Of a stretch of 64,000 bases of DNA, positions 16,551-25,774 are shown one piece after another (within the stretch, counting starts at the first letter, position 1; every line of letters starts with the position of its first letter). The notes under the pieces are model-generated. The model searched no databases. It saw only the letters and a program-made list of their open reading frames with translations, and was not told where the DNA came from. Origin of the DNA: Muricauda sp. MAR_2010_75. GTDB lineage: Bacteria; Bacteroidota; Bacteroidia; Flavobacteriales; Flavobacteriaceae. The DNA lies in the NCBI RefSeq assembly GCF_000745185.1, contig NZ_JQNJ01000001.1, forward strand, positions 953,501-1,017,500, given 5' to 3'. The translations under genes and the position numbers were made by a program.

Positions 16551-17643
16551 ACTTCTTGTCCATTATTTTTTTGGCTCCAATCCCAATTCTGTCGCAAATA
16601 TAATGCCCTTTCTCGCAGTGCACAACCAATTCATTCTGAATAAATTGAATAGCCTTTTCTTTTACCGATTCTGGATAGAGCACATGTACATTGGCCCCAG
16701 CATCCAACGTAAAACAAATAGGAACCTTGCTCTCTTTTCTATACTCCCAAATTTTGTTGATGATTTCCAGGGTATCGGGCTTCATCAAGATAAAATAGGG
16801 CATGCTGGTCATCATCATGGTATGGAGGGTAAGTGCCTCACTTTCCACTATTTTGATGAAATTTTCCAAATCACCTTCCGCTAAAATGGATTTCAATTTG
16901 TGCAGATTTTCATGAGCTTGTTGAAAACGGTTTTCGGCATAGGGATGTCCATGCATCAAATCATGCCCCACGGTGCTGCTCACTTGTTTCTGGCCTTTGT
17001 GCACCAACAAAATGGTATCGTGATAATTTTTGAAGACCGGGTTCACTTCAAACGGATACTTAATGCCATAGAAGTTTGAGCTATTGGGAATTTTGGAATG
17101 CTCGCCCCATTGGATCAAATCGCCTTCAATGCTCCTGCAGGCACTTCCAGAACCCAATCGAGCCAAAAAAGAGGCCTTCTTTTTAAAAAACTGGTCATCC
17201 ATATTTGGGGTCAACTGCTTTTCAATATCCATCAAGCAAAGCGACAATGCTGCCATTCCGCTCGCCGATGAAGCAATTCCACTGCTGTGGGGAAAAGAAT
17301 TGGAGGTTTCAATGGTAAAGTCATACTCCTTTAAAAAAGGAACATAACCCACAATTCTATTGAAAAAAGTTTCAATCTTAGGTTTAAAATCTTCTTTGGG
17401 CTTTCCCTCAAAAAGCAAATCAAAAGAGAGTCCATCCGTATTACTTTCTTTCTTTTGATAGGAAACTGTGGTGGTGGTAGCACAAGCATCCAAGGTAAAG
17501 CTAATGGAGGGGTTTGCTGGAATCTGATCGGCCAATTTGCCCCAATACTTCACCAAGGCAATATTGCTGGGGGCCTTCCATGTCACTTTTCCCCCATCGG
17601 AAAAATGCTGGTATGGTGCTGGCAAAAAATCTTTTTCCGTCAT
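16549..17643 (-). CDS. mvaD: diphosphomevalonate decarboxylase
   Basis: This 364-residue GHMP-family enzyme converts mevalonate diphosphate to isopentenyl diphosphate with ATP. The N-terminal VTWKAPSNIALVKYWGK (about residues 18-34) is the decarboxylase signature, and SSGIASSASGMAALSLCL (about 119-136) is the ATP loop. FTLDAGANVHVLY near the C-terminus completes the active site. I start at the ATG at 17643, which leaves a short leader before the family core; the frame extends 12 codons further. With mevalonate kinase it shows the cell makes isoprenoids by the mevalonate route. Confidence 0.93.
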   Translation of the reverse strand: MTEKDFLPAPYQHFSDGGKVTWKAPSNIALVKYWGKLADQIPANPSISFTLDACATTTTVSYQKKESNTDGLSFDLLFEGKPKEDFKPKIETFFNRIVGYVPFLKEYDFTIETSNSFPHSSGIASSASGMAALSLCLMDIEKQLTPNMDDQFFKKKASFLARLGSGSACRSIEGDLIQWGEHSKIPNSSNFYGIKYPFEVNPVFKNYHDTILLVHKGQKQVSSTVGHDLMHGHPYAENRFQQAHENLHKLKSILAEGDLENFIKIVESEALTLHTMMMTSMPYFILMKPDTLEIINKIWEYRKESKVPICFTLDAGANVHVLYPESVKEKAIQFIQNELVVHCEKGHYICDRIGIGAKKIMDKK

Positions 17644-17735
17644 GGGAAAGCTATTTGGGCAAATATACGGTTGCAACACACGTATTGGAAATTGGATTGA
17701 AATAAATTCTTATTTTAGACGGAGTTGCGCCAACC

Positions 17736-18212
17736 ATGAAAAAAAGAATCATTTACATTGCCATAAGTGTTGCTGTGTGCCTTTTGATAGGGTTCTTGGC
17801 TGGAATGGCCACACAAAGCTCTGTAAATGATTGGTATGTTACGCTAAACAAACCTGATTTTACGCCTCCAAATGCTCTTTTTGCTCCGGTTTGGACCGTG
17901 TTGTACATTCTTATGGGAATAGCAGCCGGAATTGTCTGGTCCAAAGGTTACCACCATGTTTGGGTGAAGACTGCGCTGTACCATTTTGTATTTCAACTCC
18001 TCGTAAATGCTTTGTGGAGCATTGTTTTTTTTGGGTTGAAAAATCCTTTTGGGGCCCTTTTGGTGATTTTGGTGTTACTAACGTTGATCATACTGACCAT
18101 AAAATGGTTCAACGTGGTAAGCAAACCTGCAGCTTTTTTGATGATTCCCTATTTACTTTGGGTCGGTTTTGCGGCGGTGCTCAACTACAGAATTTGGGAG
18201 CTTAATCCTTAG
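17736..18212 (+). CDS. tspO: TspO/MBR family membrane protein
   Basis: This 158-residue protein has five membrane helices and the TspO hallmarks: a tryptophan- and proline-rich first loop (WYVTLNKPDFTPPNALFAPV, about residues 30-49), WTVLYILMGIAAG in helix two, NALWSIVFFGLKN in helix three, and a late ALAYxxW-like motif (LNYRIWELN). TspO proteins bind tetrapyrroles and sterols and act in stress or light responses. It is divergent from the mevalonate genes with a 92-base spacer. Its link to isoprenoid chemistry is only positional. Confidence 0.92.
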   Translation: MKKRIIYIAISVAVCLLIGFLAGMATQSSVNDWYVTLNKPDFTPPNALFAPVWTVLYILMGIAAGIVWSKGYHHVWVKTALYHFVFQLLVNALWSIVFFGLKNPFGALLVILVLLTLIILTIKWFNVVSKPAAFLMIPYLLWVGFAAVLNYRIWELNP

Positions 18213-18215
18213 GGA

Positions 18216-18305
18216 AAGTTCAAGGGCAAGCATTTAAGTTCAAGAGCAAGAATCAAGTTCAAGAGCAAGGGGTCAGGCTCAAGTTCAAGAGCAAGAATCA
18301 AGTCC
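18216..18305. repeat. 19-base tandem repeat (minisatellite)
   Basis: The unit AAGTTCAAGAGCAAGAATC recurs at 18216 (diverged end), 18236, 18255 (followed by an 11-base insert), 18281 and as a stub at 18300. Within each unit CAAG recurs about every six bases. The array lies between the convergent tspO and DUF1697 genes and encodes nothing visible. Copy number probably varies between strains through slippage. Confidence 0.85.
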
Positions 18306-18338
18306 AAATATTGTTTTTTATTTTGTGGGATTTGGAGT

Positions 18339-18881
18339 TTAATCATTCTTTGTCATATCCAATAACTTCTGCATGGTTTTTTGGTTACGGGTGGTGGCTT
18401 CCACTTTTAATTTTCGTTCAATGAGGTTATTGTTGAGCTTGGCATTTCCATATCTTTTTTTGCACATTAGGTAGACACACTTTTCCGTGACATGAAAATC
18501 TTCGTTGACAAAGCGGAGTTCTTCAAATTGCGCCACCAAATCCTTCTCCGGAGCTTGTTTGAGCAGTACATAATACAATCTGTTCTCCTCCTCTTTTTCC
18601 GTAAATGGATTGTCTTCCAAAACCCTTTTTATGTCATTTCCGCTAACCACCAAAGTGGGCACGTTAAACCCAAAATCTTTGGCTATAACTTCATGAATCG
18701 TATGTTCAAGAGTGCTTACTTCCGTAATCCCACTTTCAAAAATAATATTGCCACTCTGAATATAGGTCTGCACATTTTCCAGTCCACTTTGGGTCAAGGT
18801 TTCCCGTAATTCGGCCATTTTAATTTTCTTTTGGCCACTCACATTGATGCCACGTAAAAGTGCTATAAAAGTCTTCTTCAT
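18339..18881 (-). CDS. DUF1697 domain protein
   Basis: This 180-residue protein starts at the ATG at 18881. It carries the DUF1697 opening [14 protein letters not shown] (residues 2-15), followed by a MAELRETL helix and [14 protein letters not shown], both family hallmarks. No membrane segments or signal peptide are seen, so it is cytosolic. The biochemical function of the family is unknown. The gene is divergent from glpK across 61 bases and so may share its promoter region. Confidence 0.85.
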   Translation of the reverse strand: MKKTFIALLRGINVSGQKKIKMAELRETLTQSGLENVQTYIQSGNIIFESGITEVSTLEHTIHEVIAKDFGFNVPTLVVSGNDIKRVLEDNPFTEKEEENRLYYVLLKQAPEKDLVAQFEELRFVNEDFHVTEKCVYLMCKKRYGNAKLNNNLIERKLKVEATTRNQKTMQKLLDMTKND

Positions 18882-18942
18882 TAGTGTCAAGGAAATTACT
18901 CAGATTAATTTTAGTAAATTCAAACGCATTAAATTAACTAAA

Positions 18943-20442
18943 ATGAATCAATATATTCTTGCCCTGGATCAAGGCACCACAAGTTCCCGTGCTGTGGTCT
19001 TTGATCAAAAAGGGGCCATAATTTCTGTTGCACAAAAAGAATTCACCCAAATCTTCCCCCAACCGGGATGGGTAGAGCACGACCCCAGTGAAATTTGGGC
19101 CACCCAAGCCGGAATGGCCGCTGAAGCCGTTAGTAAGAAAGGCTTAAAAGGAGAACAGATGGCCGCCATTGGCATTACCAACCAACGGGAAACCGTGGTG
19201 GTTTGGGACCGAAATACCGGAGAACCCATTTACAATGCTATCGTTTGGCAGGATAAGCGCACAGCGGATTATTGTGATGAATTAAAAAGTCAAGGAAAAT
19301 CCCAAATGATTCGGGAAAAGACTGGGCTGGTCATTGATTCCTATTTTTCAGGAACCAAAGTCAAATGGATTTTGGACCATGTGGAAGGTGCTAGAGAGAA
19401 AGCCGAGGCTGGTGATTTGGTTCTCGGCACCATCGACACCTGGCTCATTTGGAAAATGACGGAGGGCCAACTTCATATTACAGACGTTACCAATGCCTGC
19501 CGTTCCATGTTGTTCAACATTAATACCATGGATTGGGACGATGATCTTTTGGAGCTATTGACGATTCCCAAGAGTATGCTACCCATAGTAAAGCAATCCA
19601 GCGAGGTCTACGGCCATACCAGCCCCAACTTCTTTGCCTCCAAAATTCCGATTGCCGGCATTGCCGGAGATCAACAAGCAGCCCTGTTCGGGCAGATGTG
19701 CACCAAAAAGGGGATGGTAAAAAACACCTACGGCACAGGTTGTTTTATGCTGATGAACATTGGCGACAAGCCCATTGTTTCCGAAAATAGACTCTTGACC
19801 ACAGTGGCTTGGAAAATCAACGGGAAAACCCAATACGCCCTTGAGGGAAGCATTTTTATTGCCGGAGCGGTGGTGCAATGGCTTCGCGACAGTCTCGGCA
19901 TCATTAAAAAATCTTCTGATGTGGAAAAACTGGCTGGCTCGGTGGATAGTTCCGAAGGGGTTTATTTTGTTCCGGCATTTGCTGGATTGGGTGCCCCGCA
20001 TTGGAACCAACGGGCCCAAGGAACCATTTTTGGGTTGACACGGGGTAGCACCGATGCCCATATTGCGAGAGCCGCTTTGGAATCCATAGCTTACCAAACC
20101 ATGGATATTTTAAAAGCCATGGAAGCCGATTCTGGAATCTCCATCAAGGAGCTTCGGGTAGATGGTGGCGCAACGGTGAATGATATGCTCATGCAATTTC
20201 AGGCCGATGTATTGAATACGATAACGGTACGACCAAAAATTGTGGAGACCACCGTTATGGGTGCTGCTTATTTAGCCGGATTGGCTGTGGGATATTGGAA
20301 GAGTACGGATGAAATCCAAGATATATGGCAAGCCGATGTGCATTTTAATCCTTCATCTGACCGGGAAACCATTGAAAAAGGCATTCAAGGTTGGTACAGG
20401 GCCATAAAAGCTTTGGAATATTGGACAGAAAATCCCAAATGA
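18943..20442 (+). CDS. glpK: glycerol kinase
   Basis: This 499-residue FGGY kinase phosphorylates glycerol to sn-glycerol-3-phosphate. I choose the ATG at 18943, placing [18 protein letters not shown] at residues 3-20, the phosphate-binding motif; the upstream extension would run into the divergent gene. GITNQRET (about residues 78-85), the substrate residue set including WQDKRT, and [10 protein letters not shown] in the second domain are all typical. Length equals the E. coli enzyme. Glycerol facilitator follows after 47 bases, and a glycerophosphodiesterase lies 2 kb on. No glycerol-3-phosphate dehydrogenase is nearby. Confidence 0.96.
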   Translation: MNQYILALDQGTTSSRAVVFDQKGAIISVAQKEFTQIFPQPGWVEHDPSEIWATQAGMAAEAVSKKGLKGEQMAAIGITNQRETVVVWDRNTGEPIYNAIVWQDKRTADYCDELKSQGKSQMIREKTGLVIDSYFSGTKVKWILDHVEGAREKAEAGDLVLGTIDTWLIWKMTEGQLHITDVTNACRSMLFNINTMDWDDDLLELLTIPKSMLPIVKQSSEVYGHTSPNFFASKIPIAGIAGDQQAALFGQMCTKKGMVKNTYGTGCFMLMNIGDKPIVSENRLLTTVAWKINGKTQYALEGSIFIAGAVVQWLRDSLGIIKKSSDVEKLAGSVDSSEGVYFVPAFAGLGAPHWNQRAQGTIFGLTRGSTDAHIARAALESIAYQTMDILKAMEADSGISIKELRVDGGATVNDMLMQFQADVLNTITVRPKIVETTVMGAAYLAGLAVGYWKSTDEIQDIWQADVHFNPSSDRETIEKGIQGWYRAIKALEYWTENPK

Positions 20443-20489
20443 TCGAACAAATAAAAAAACCAAACCATTAACTTTTATCATAGAACCTT

Positions 20490-21218
20490 ATGACTCCTTT
20501 TATTGCTGAGATTGTTGGCACCTTTTTACTTATGCTCTTGGGGTGCGGTGTAAACGCCAATGTTGTGTTACAGAAAACCTACGGTTCAGGTTCAGGTTGG
20601 ATTGTCATTACCACAGGTTGGGCCTTTGCGGTCTATACCGGGGTTGTTGTGGCTGGGCCTTACAGTGGGGCACACATTAATCCCGCCGTGACCATTGGCC
20701 TAGCGGTTGCCGGTGAATTTCCCGTAAATGATATTGTTCCGTATATCATCGCTCAATTTATCGGTGCTATGTTGGCCGCTTTTTCGGTTTGGCTGATCAA
20801 CAAGGATCATTTTAATGCCACTTCAGATGGTGACATCAAAAGAGCCGTTTTTTGTACTGCACCTGCCATCCCAAACACATTTTTGAACCTTCTTACTGAA
20901 ATCTTGGGAACTTTTGTGCTCATGTTTGCCGTGCTATATTTTACTGATGCCACAATTTCTTCGGATAATACCATTATTGGACTTGGGTCCTTGGGTGCTC
21001 TTCCAGTGGCCTTGATTGTGTGGAGCATTGGCTTGTCATTAGGCGGTCTTACAGGATATGCCATAAATCCCGCAAGGGATTTGGGGCCAAGAATTGTGCA
21101 CGCTTTACTGCCCATAAAAAATAAAGGCTCCCATGGTTGGGCGTATTCATGGATTCCCGTAGTGGGGCCCATTGTAGGGGCTTCAATAGCAGCAGGAATT
21201 GCGCTGCTATTGAATTGA
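20490..21218 (+). CDS. glpF: glycerol uptake facilitator (aquaglyceroporin)
   Basis: This 242-residue membrane channel has six helices and two half-helices with NPA motifs: SGAHINPAVT and GYAINPARDLGPR. The Asp directly after the second NPAR (NPARD) is the mark of glycerol-conducting aquaporins, since water-only channels lack it. It lets glycerol diffuse through the inner membrane, where the upstream glycerol kinase traps it as phosphate. The stop codon is 1 base from the stop of the convergent flavoprotein gene, so no room is left for a terminator. Confidence 0.94.
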   Translation: MTPFIAEIVGTFLLMLLGCGVNANVVLQKTYGSGSGWIVITTGWAFAVYTGVVVAGPYSGAHINPAVTIGLAVAGEFPVNDIVPYIIAQFIGAMLAAFSVWLINKDHFNATSDGDIKRAVFCTAPAIPNTFLNLLTEILGTFVLMFAVLYFTDATISSDNTIIGLGSLGALPVALIVWSIGLSLGGLTGYAINPARDLGPRIVHALLPIKNKGSHGWAYSWIPVVGPIVGASIAAGIALLLN

Positions 21219-21219
21219 T

Positions 21220-22491
21220 TTATTTTTGGGAAGCAATGGCATTAGCGGCTAAATAGCCCCCAGTCCAAGCATTTTGAAAATTGAATCCACCCGTAATGGC
21301 ATCTACATTAAGAATCTCCCCGGCAAAATAAAGATTGGGATGCAATTTGCTCTCGAAGGTCTTAAAATTGATTTCCTTTAAATCCACCCCGCCCGCTGTG
21401 ACAAATTCTTCTTTGAAGGTACTTTTCCCTTCTACCCGAAAGGAACAGGCGGTAAGCTGTTTGGCCAGCTTTTGAAGCTTTTCTTTGGTGATATCGGCCC
21501 ATTTTTCATCCTTTTGGATGCCAGCTGCCTCTACCAATTTCGTCCATAAACGTCTAGGAAGATGCACCGCTTGGGTACGGGCTACGGTTTTTTTGGGTTC
21601 TACTTCCTTAACTTTTTTTAGAAAACCTTCCATAGATCCAGTGGTATATTCTGGGGTCCAATTAACATTCACCCGAAACACATAATTGTAATCATGGAGA
21701 ATGTTGGCTCCCCACGCGGAAAGTTTCAAAATGGCCGGACCGCTCAATCCCCAGTGGGTGATCAACACTGGTCCTTCGGAACATAATACCGGTTCTTCCT
21801 TGACGACACTTTTCAATCCCAAGTCGCTCCTATCCGTGGAAAAAATACGTTTTGGAGGGATTTCCACCGAGACATCGGCACTGATACCTTGGATTCCATT
21901 TAATCTTTCATCTCTTATATTGAACGTAAACAGGGAAGGAACCGGAGGAACAACGGTATGGCCCAAATCTTTCAACTGATTCCATATTTTGGTATTGCTT
22001 CCCGTGGCCAGCAGTAATTTTTTGGCTTGGTAGTGCTTGTTCATGGTAGTGACCTGCCATCCATCACCATGCTTTTTGAACTGTTTTACGGAGCTGTTCT
22101 TCAATACTTTGATACCAAGTCGTTTGGCTTCATCTTCAAAACAATCGATAATGGTTTGGGAAGAATCACTTTGTGGGAAGACCCGGCCATCATCCTCAAT
22201 TTTGAGCGAAACGCCCCGTTCCTCAAAAAATGCCATAACATCCATAGGAGCGTGGGAGTGGAATGGTCCTAAAAGTTCCTTTTCGCCCCGTGGGTAATTG
22301 GTGATCAGCTCCCTGGGATCAAACTCACCATGGGTAACATTGCAGCGACCTCCGCCAGAGACCTTTACTTTGGAAAGTACGGTCTTGCCCCGTTCAAAAA
22401 TAGCCACGTTGAGGTGCGGTGCCTGTTCCACAATATGGATTGCCGCATAGAATCCGGCGGCGCCACCTCCCACAATTATGACATCAAACAT
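21220..22491 (-). CDS. BaiN/HI0933-type flavoprotein
   Basis: This 423-residue FAD protein starts VIIVGGGAAGFYAAIHIVEQ, the Rossmann dinucleotide fold (residues 4-23), followed by KVSGGGRCNVTHGE, the hallmark of the BaiN/HI0933 family. GLSGPAILKLSAW (middle) and the C-terminal FAGEILNVDAITGGFNFQNA FAD-binding block complete it. These proteins are predicted NAD(P)/FAD oxidoreductases; gut homologues act on bile acids, but the substrate here is unknown. Its start shares one base with the glycerophosphodiesterase stop, so the two are co-transcribed. Confidence 0.9.
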   Translation of the reverse strand: MFDVIIVGGGAAGFYAAIHIVEQAPHLNVAIFERGKTVLSKVKVSGGGRCNVTHGEFDPRELITNYPRGEKELLGPFHSHAPMDVMAFFEERGVSLKIEDDGRVFPQSDSSQTIIDCFEDEAKRLGIKVLKNSSVKQFKKHGDGWQVTTMNKHYQAKKLLLATGSNTKIWNQLKDLGHTVVPPVPSLFTFNIRDERLNGIQGISADVSVEIPPKRIFSTDRSDLGLKSVVKEEPVLCSEGPVLITHWGLSGPAILKLSAWGANILHDYNYVFRVNVNWTPEYTTGSMEGFLKKVKEVEPKKTVARTQAVHLPRRLWTKLVEAAGIQKDEKWADITKEKLQKLAKQLTACSFRVEGKSTFKEEFVTAGGVDLKEINFKTFESKLHPNLYFAGEILNVDAITGGFNFQNAWTGGYLAANAIASQK

Positions 22492-23243
22492 CAGTGTGCA
22501 CGCTCAGGGTAATTCGTGATGATGCCATCCACACCAAAATCCTTCATTCTCTGAATGTCTTCGGGTTCATTAACGGTCCATGTGTAGATTTTTAGGTTTT
22601 CATCATGGATTTTGGCCGTATTTTCTTGGGTCAAGGTTTGATAATTTGGATTTATGGCCACGGCATTGAGCTCTTTGGCCACTTCAATGGCCTGTACTGG
22701 ATCTTCTTCAGTAAGCACTGCGATTTTAACCTCTGGATTGAGCTTTCTCATTTCCCTTAATTCATCCCAAATAAAGCTTGAAATGATGATATTATCGGGA
22801 GACCAACCTCTATCAGCAATATAGTAGTTTATGATATGGTTGACTTTATCTGCCGTTTTGTATCCCTTCAATTCAATGTTAAGGGCCATCTGATTATTGA
22901 TAAGTTTTAAAACATCTTGGAGCAGTGGGATCTTATGGCCACCCTCCAAGGTAAGCTGTTTCATGGTAAACACATTGTAATCCTCAATCATACCCGAACC
23001 ATTGGACAACCTATCCACCGTTCTGTCGTGAAAGACCACAATTTCTCCACTTTCTATTCGAAATACATCAATTTCAATCATATCCACCCTCAAATCCAAT
23101 GCTTTTTGTACGGAAGCCAATGTGTTCTCGGTCTCGTGGCCCATGGCCCCTCTGTGGCCAATAACCAAAGGTTTTGAATCTTTCATACCACAACTATTTA
23201 AAAGCAAAATGACCAAGGAGGCCAACAGCAAACTTTTTTTCAT
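22491..23243 (-). CDS. glpQ: glycerophosphodiester phosphodiesterase lipoprotein
   Basis: This 250-residue lipoprotein (lipobox LLLNSCGM, Cys18) has a TIM-barrel GDPD domain. The active site starts with IGHRGAMGHETENTLAS (His-Arg pair and Glu), then MIEIDVFR and VFHDRTVDRLSNGSG, which hold the metal ligands and catalytic histidine. It hydrolyses glycerophosphodiesters from phospholipids to glycerol-3-phosphate and an alcohol in the periplasm. This fits the glycerol kinase and facilitator nearby, although those are on the other strand. It is the first gene of a two-gene leftward operon. Confidence 0.92.
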   Translation of the reverse strand: MKKSLLLASLVILLLNSCGMKDSKPLVIGHRGAMGHETENTLASVQKALDLRVDMIEIDVFRIESGEIVVFHDRTVDRLSNGSGMIEDYNVFTMKQLTLEGGHKIPLLQDVLKLINNQMALNIELKGYKTADKVNHIINYYIADRGWSPDNIIISSFIWDELREMRKLNPEVKIAVLTEEDPVQAIEVAKELNAVAINPNYQTLTQENTAKIHDENLKIYTWTVNEPEDIQRMKDFGVDGIITNYPERAH

Positions 23244-23340
23244 CCTGTTTTAGTTTAAGAATGCTAAAAATACAATTTGAAACCGAAACGGGGAATCCTT
23301 TTTTAGAAATCCAAAAGCATGTGCAAATCACCTTCAAAAA

Positions 23341-23359
23341 ATAATATTGATAATATTAT
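23341..23359. promoter_or_regulatory. AT-only palindrome before the small membrane protein gene
   Basis: ATAATATT (23341-23348) pairs with AATATTAT (23352-23359) around GAT. It lies in an AT-rich divergent spacer (23244-23432). It may be an operator or only compositional chance; no -7 box of good quality stands next to it. Confidence 0.25.
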
Positions 23360-23432
23360 AAGTATAATTTTATGTATTTGATAATTTTTATTTAATATAT
23401 TTATCACATTAACAACCAATTAAATAACCAAC

Positions 23433-23852
23433 ATGTTTTCAAAATCTAACTTGCTGGCCACCTTGGTCGGCGCTATTGTTATGTTTTTTTTGGGATACCT
23501 CATTTGGGGTCTCGCCACAGTAGATTTTTTTACAGAGCACACCATCGTGAACACGATGAAGGAAACCCCTGATTTGGCTCTTATTGCCGTCTCCAATCTG
23601 ATTGGGGCTTTTATTTTGAGCACATTGTACAGCAAATGGGCCAGAGGGCATCACTCTCTTGGTCAAGGATTTGAATTTGGAGCCTTAATCGGTGCTTTTG
23701 TAGGTTTATCCATGGGATTGCTTTGGTATGCCACAGCAAATATGATGGACTTGACAGCTCACGTGGTAGAAGCCATTTTGGATGTCATCTTTTACGGGAT
23801 TGTGGGTATTTCCATTGCCTTGGCCTACCAAAAAACAGCCAAAAAGGAATAA
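23433..23852 (+). CDS. small four-helix membrane protein, DUF1761-like
   Basis: This 139-residue protein has four hydrophobic segments (about residues 8-28, 46-65, 78-100, 112-133). Small and helix-breaking residues are frequent (GFEFGALIGAFVGLSMG), suggesting tight helix packing. The general layout resembles DUF1761 membrane proteins, but I cannot confirm the family. It stands alone between divergent and convergent neighbours and ends in a perfect terminator. Function unknown. Confidence 0.7.
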   Translation: MFSKSNLLATLVGAIVMFFLGYLIWGLATVDFFTEHTIVNTMKETPDLALIAVSNLIGAFILSTLYSKWARGHHSLGQGFEFGALIGAFVGLSMGLLWYATANMMDLTAHVVEAILDVIFYGIVGISIALAYQKTAKKE

Positions 23853-23877
23853 AATCAATAGCCACCTTGAACTTGGG

Positions 23878-23904
23878 CGGATTGCTTTGCAATCCGTTTT
23901 TTTT
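23878..23904 (+). terminator. perfect terminator after the small membrane protein gene
   Basis: CGGATTGC (23878-23885) pairs perfectly with GCAATCCG (23889-23896) around TTT, and eight Ts follow (23897-23904). It acts rightward only; the opposite strand lacks a T-tract. Confidence 0.92.
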
Positions 23905-25774
23905 ATTGCTCCAAACTAAAAACAAAAGATTGTAGGGGTTGGAGCTCTAGTTGTATTTCCCCTCTCCCGTTGCTGACGGCAAGCGTCTTGTCGACCTGTC
24001 CGTACAGCTTTTCGCCGAGCTGATATACTTTATTTTCCAATTGCCACTTACTGATGACCTCCTCGGGAATTTTTAGTTGGAAGCTATAGTTTTTATGTGC
24101 ATCAAAATTGGAGACAATGATAAGTTTTTCGTTGGACGACCATCGTACAAAGGAAAATACGCGATGGTCGTATCCTTCGGTGTGCTCCTTATTGTAATAA
24201 TGGATTTCTTCATAGTCCCCCATTAAAGCATCACTCTCAATGGTAAAATTCAAAAGGCGTTGGTAGAAATCGCGTAAATCTTTTTCCTCTTCTGAAAGTT
24301 GACCCCCATCAAATTTTTTGTTGTTCATCCATCGCTGGTGATGGGGCACTCCAATATAATCGAAAATGGAAGTACGGGTAGGTTTGCCAAAACCGGCATC
24401 CTCCGCACCGGGTTCCCCAACTTCCTGTCCGAAATAAATCATTGTGGGCGAAGTGCTTATTGTGGCCGAAACTACCATCGCCGGTTTGGCCAATTGTGCA
24501 TCCCCCACAAAATCTGGACTGGCAATCCGCTGCTCATCATGATTTTCCAAAAAATGGAGCAAGTGGTGTTCAATATCCGCCACTTTTTGCTGAACCACAG
24601 GAATATGGTCCGTCCAGCCATAGCCCTTCATAATATGTTTGATACTGTCATAAAGGTCGACCTTGTCATATAGGTAGTCCATTTTCCCTAAATGGATGTA
24701 GGCCCGGTATAAATCCGGATTATATACCTCAGCCAACAAAAAAGCATCGGGGTTTTTCGTTTTGATGTTGGAATTTAGATAACTCCAAAATTCCACTGGT
24801 ACCATTTCGGCCATATCAAACCTGAAACCATCCACACCAAATTCCAGCCAATACAAGGCAATATCTCTAAACTTGTGCCACGAATCGGGAAGGGTTTTGT
24901 CTTGCCAAAATTCAAAATGGGCTTTGTGGTCCTTCAATGCGAAACCTTCTGGAAGTTCGTCAAAATCTTTGGTCCCATCGAGCCGAATGCCATAGTTGAC
25001 CTTCACGGTCTCATACCAATCATTGAAATGGGGTTGGGCCAACCGCGAGCCGTTACCGGTCCATTTGGCAGGATTTTCTTCAAACTTGTCATCAGCCAAC
25101 TCATTCTTTTCACCTCCCAAGGGCAAATACCCGTTATCCCACTCTGGAACTTTGAAAGCTTCCCCGGGAATGTAGTAGAAATTGTTGTTGACATCGTATT
25201 CCTTACTCGTATCATCGCTCGCCCCAAAATCCTCAATCCCTTTGGGATTGGTAGTCCCTTGATAATTTCGGGCCACATGATTGGGGACAATATCGATGAT
25301 GACCTTCATTCCAGCTTTGTGTGTTCTTTTAATAAGTGCTCTGAACTCCTCCAACCTATTTGCGGGGTCAATCGCCAAATCTGGGTTTACATTATAGTAG
25401 TCCTTTACGGCATAGGGAGACCCAGCTCTACCTTTAACCACATCGGGGTCATCATTGGAAATACCATAGTCGGTATAATCGTTAATCAAGGCATGATGTG
25501 GCACTCCAGTGTACCAAATATGGGTAATGCCCAAATCCTTGATTTCTTCCAGCGCCTTATCGGTGAAATCCGCAAATTTCCCCACACCATTTTCCGCTAT
25601 CGTCCCCCACGGTTTGTTGGTGGTATTGGTATTTCCAAAAAGTCGGGTAAAAACTTGATAGACTACCGCTTTTTTCTTCATAGGTGGCTCGGTGGGCTTT
25701 GGGTTGCTGTTCTCTTTACATGAATATACTGCACCCAACACAATCAAAAAAGTGATGAGGCGATAAGTTTTCAT
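23903..25774 (-). CDS. GH13 alpha-amylase-family lipoprotein
   Basis: This 623-residue lipoprotein (lipobox AVYSCKEN, Cys19) has a GH13 barrel. IVPNHVARN (162-170) is conserved region I, GFRFDMAEM holds the nucleophile Asp320, LLAEVY the acid/base Glu349, and FLENHDEQR the third carboxylate Asp413. A C-terminal beta domain (about 520-623) ends the protein. It should cleave alpha-glucans or transfer glucosyl units in the periplasm or at the cell surface. It overlaps the GH65 phosphorylase gene by 4 bases (ATGA) and follows LacI in the same leftward operon, consistent with starch or maltodextrin use. Exact specificity is unknown. Confidence 0.92.
   Translation of the reverse strand: MKTYRLITFLIVLGAVYSCKENSNPKPTEPPMKKKAVVYQVFTRLFGNTNTTNKPWGTIAENGVGKFADFTDKALEEIKDLGITHIWYTGVPHHALINDYTDYGISNDDPDVVKGRAGSPYAVKDYYNVNPDLAIDPANRLEEFRALIKRTHKAGMKVIIDIVPNHVARNYQGTTNPKGIEDFGASDDTSKEYDVNNNFYYIPGEAFKVPEWDNGYLPLGGEKNELADDKFEENPAKWTGNGSRLAQPHFNDWYETVKVNYGIRLDGTKDFDELPEGFALKDHKAHFEFWQDKTLPDSWHKFRDIALYWLEFGVDGFRFDMAEMVPVEFWSYLNSNIKTKNPDAFLLAEVYNPDLYRAYIHLGKMDYLYDKVDLYDSIKHIMKGYGWTDHIPVVQQKVADIEHHLLHFLENHDEQRIASPDFVGDAQLAKPAMVVSATISTSPTMIYFGQEVGEPGAEDAGFGKPTRTSIFDYIGVPHHQRWMNNKKFDGGQLSEEEKDLRDFYQRLLNFTIESDALMGDYEEIHYYNKEHTEGYDHRVFSFVRWSSNEKLIIVSNFDAHKNYSFQLKIPEEVISKWQLENKVYQLGEKLYGQVDKTLAVSNGRGEIQLELQPLQSFVFSLEQ

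Noticed and set aside
18216..18305. CRISPR-like array
   Set aside because: The repeats abut directly with no unique spacers, and no cas gene is present.
18844..18942. Upstream extension of glycerol kinase
   Set aside because: It overlaps the divergent DUF1697 start and adds residues before the conserved N-terminal motif.
24875..25723. Open frame on the plus strand opposite the GH13 gene (282 codons)
   Set aside because: The GH13 catalytic residues are on the minus strand, and the opposite frame shows no domain or signal.
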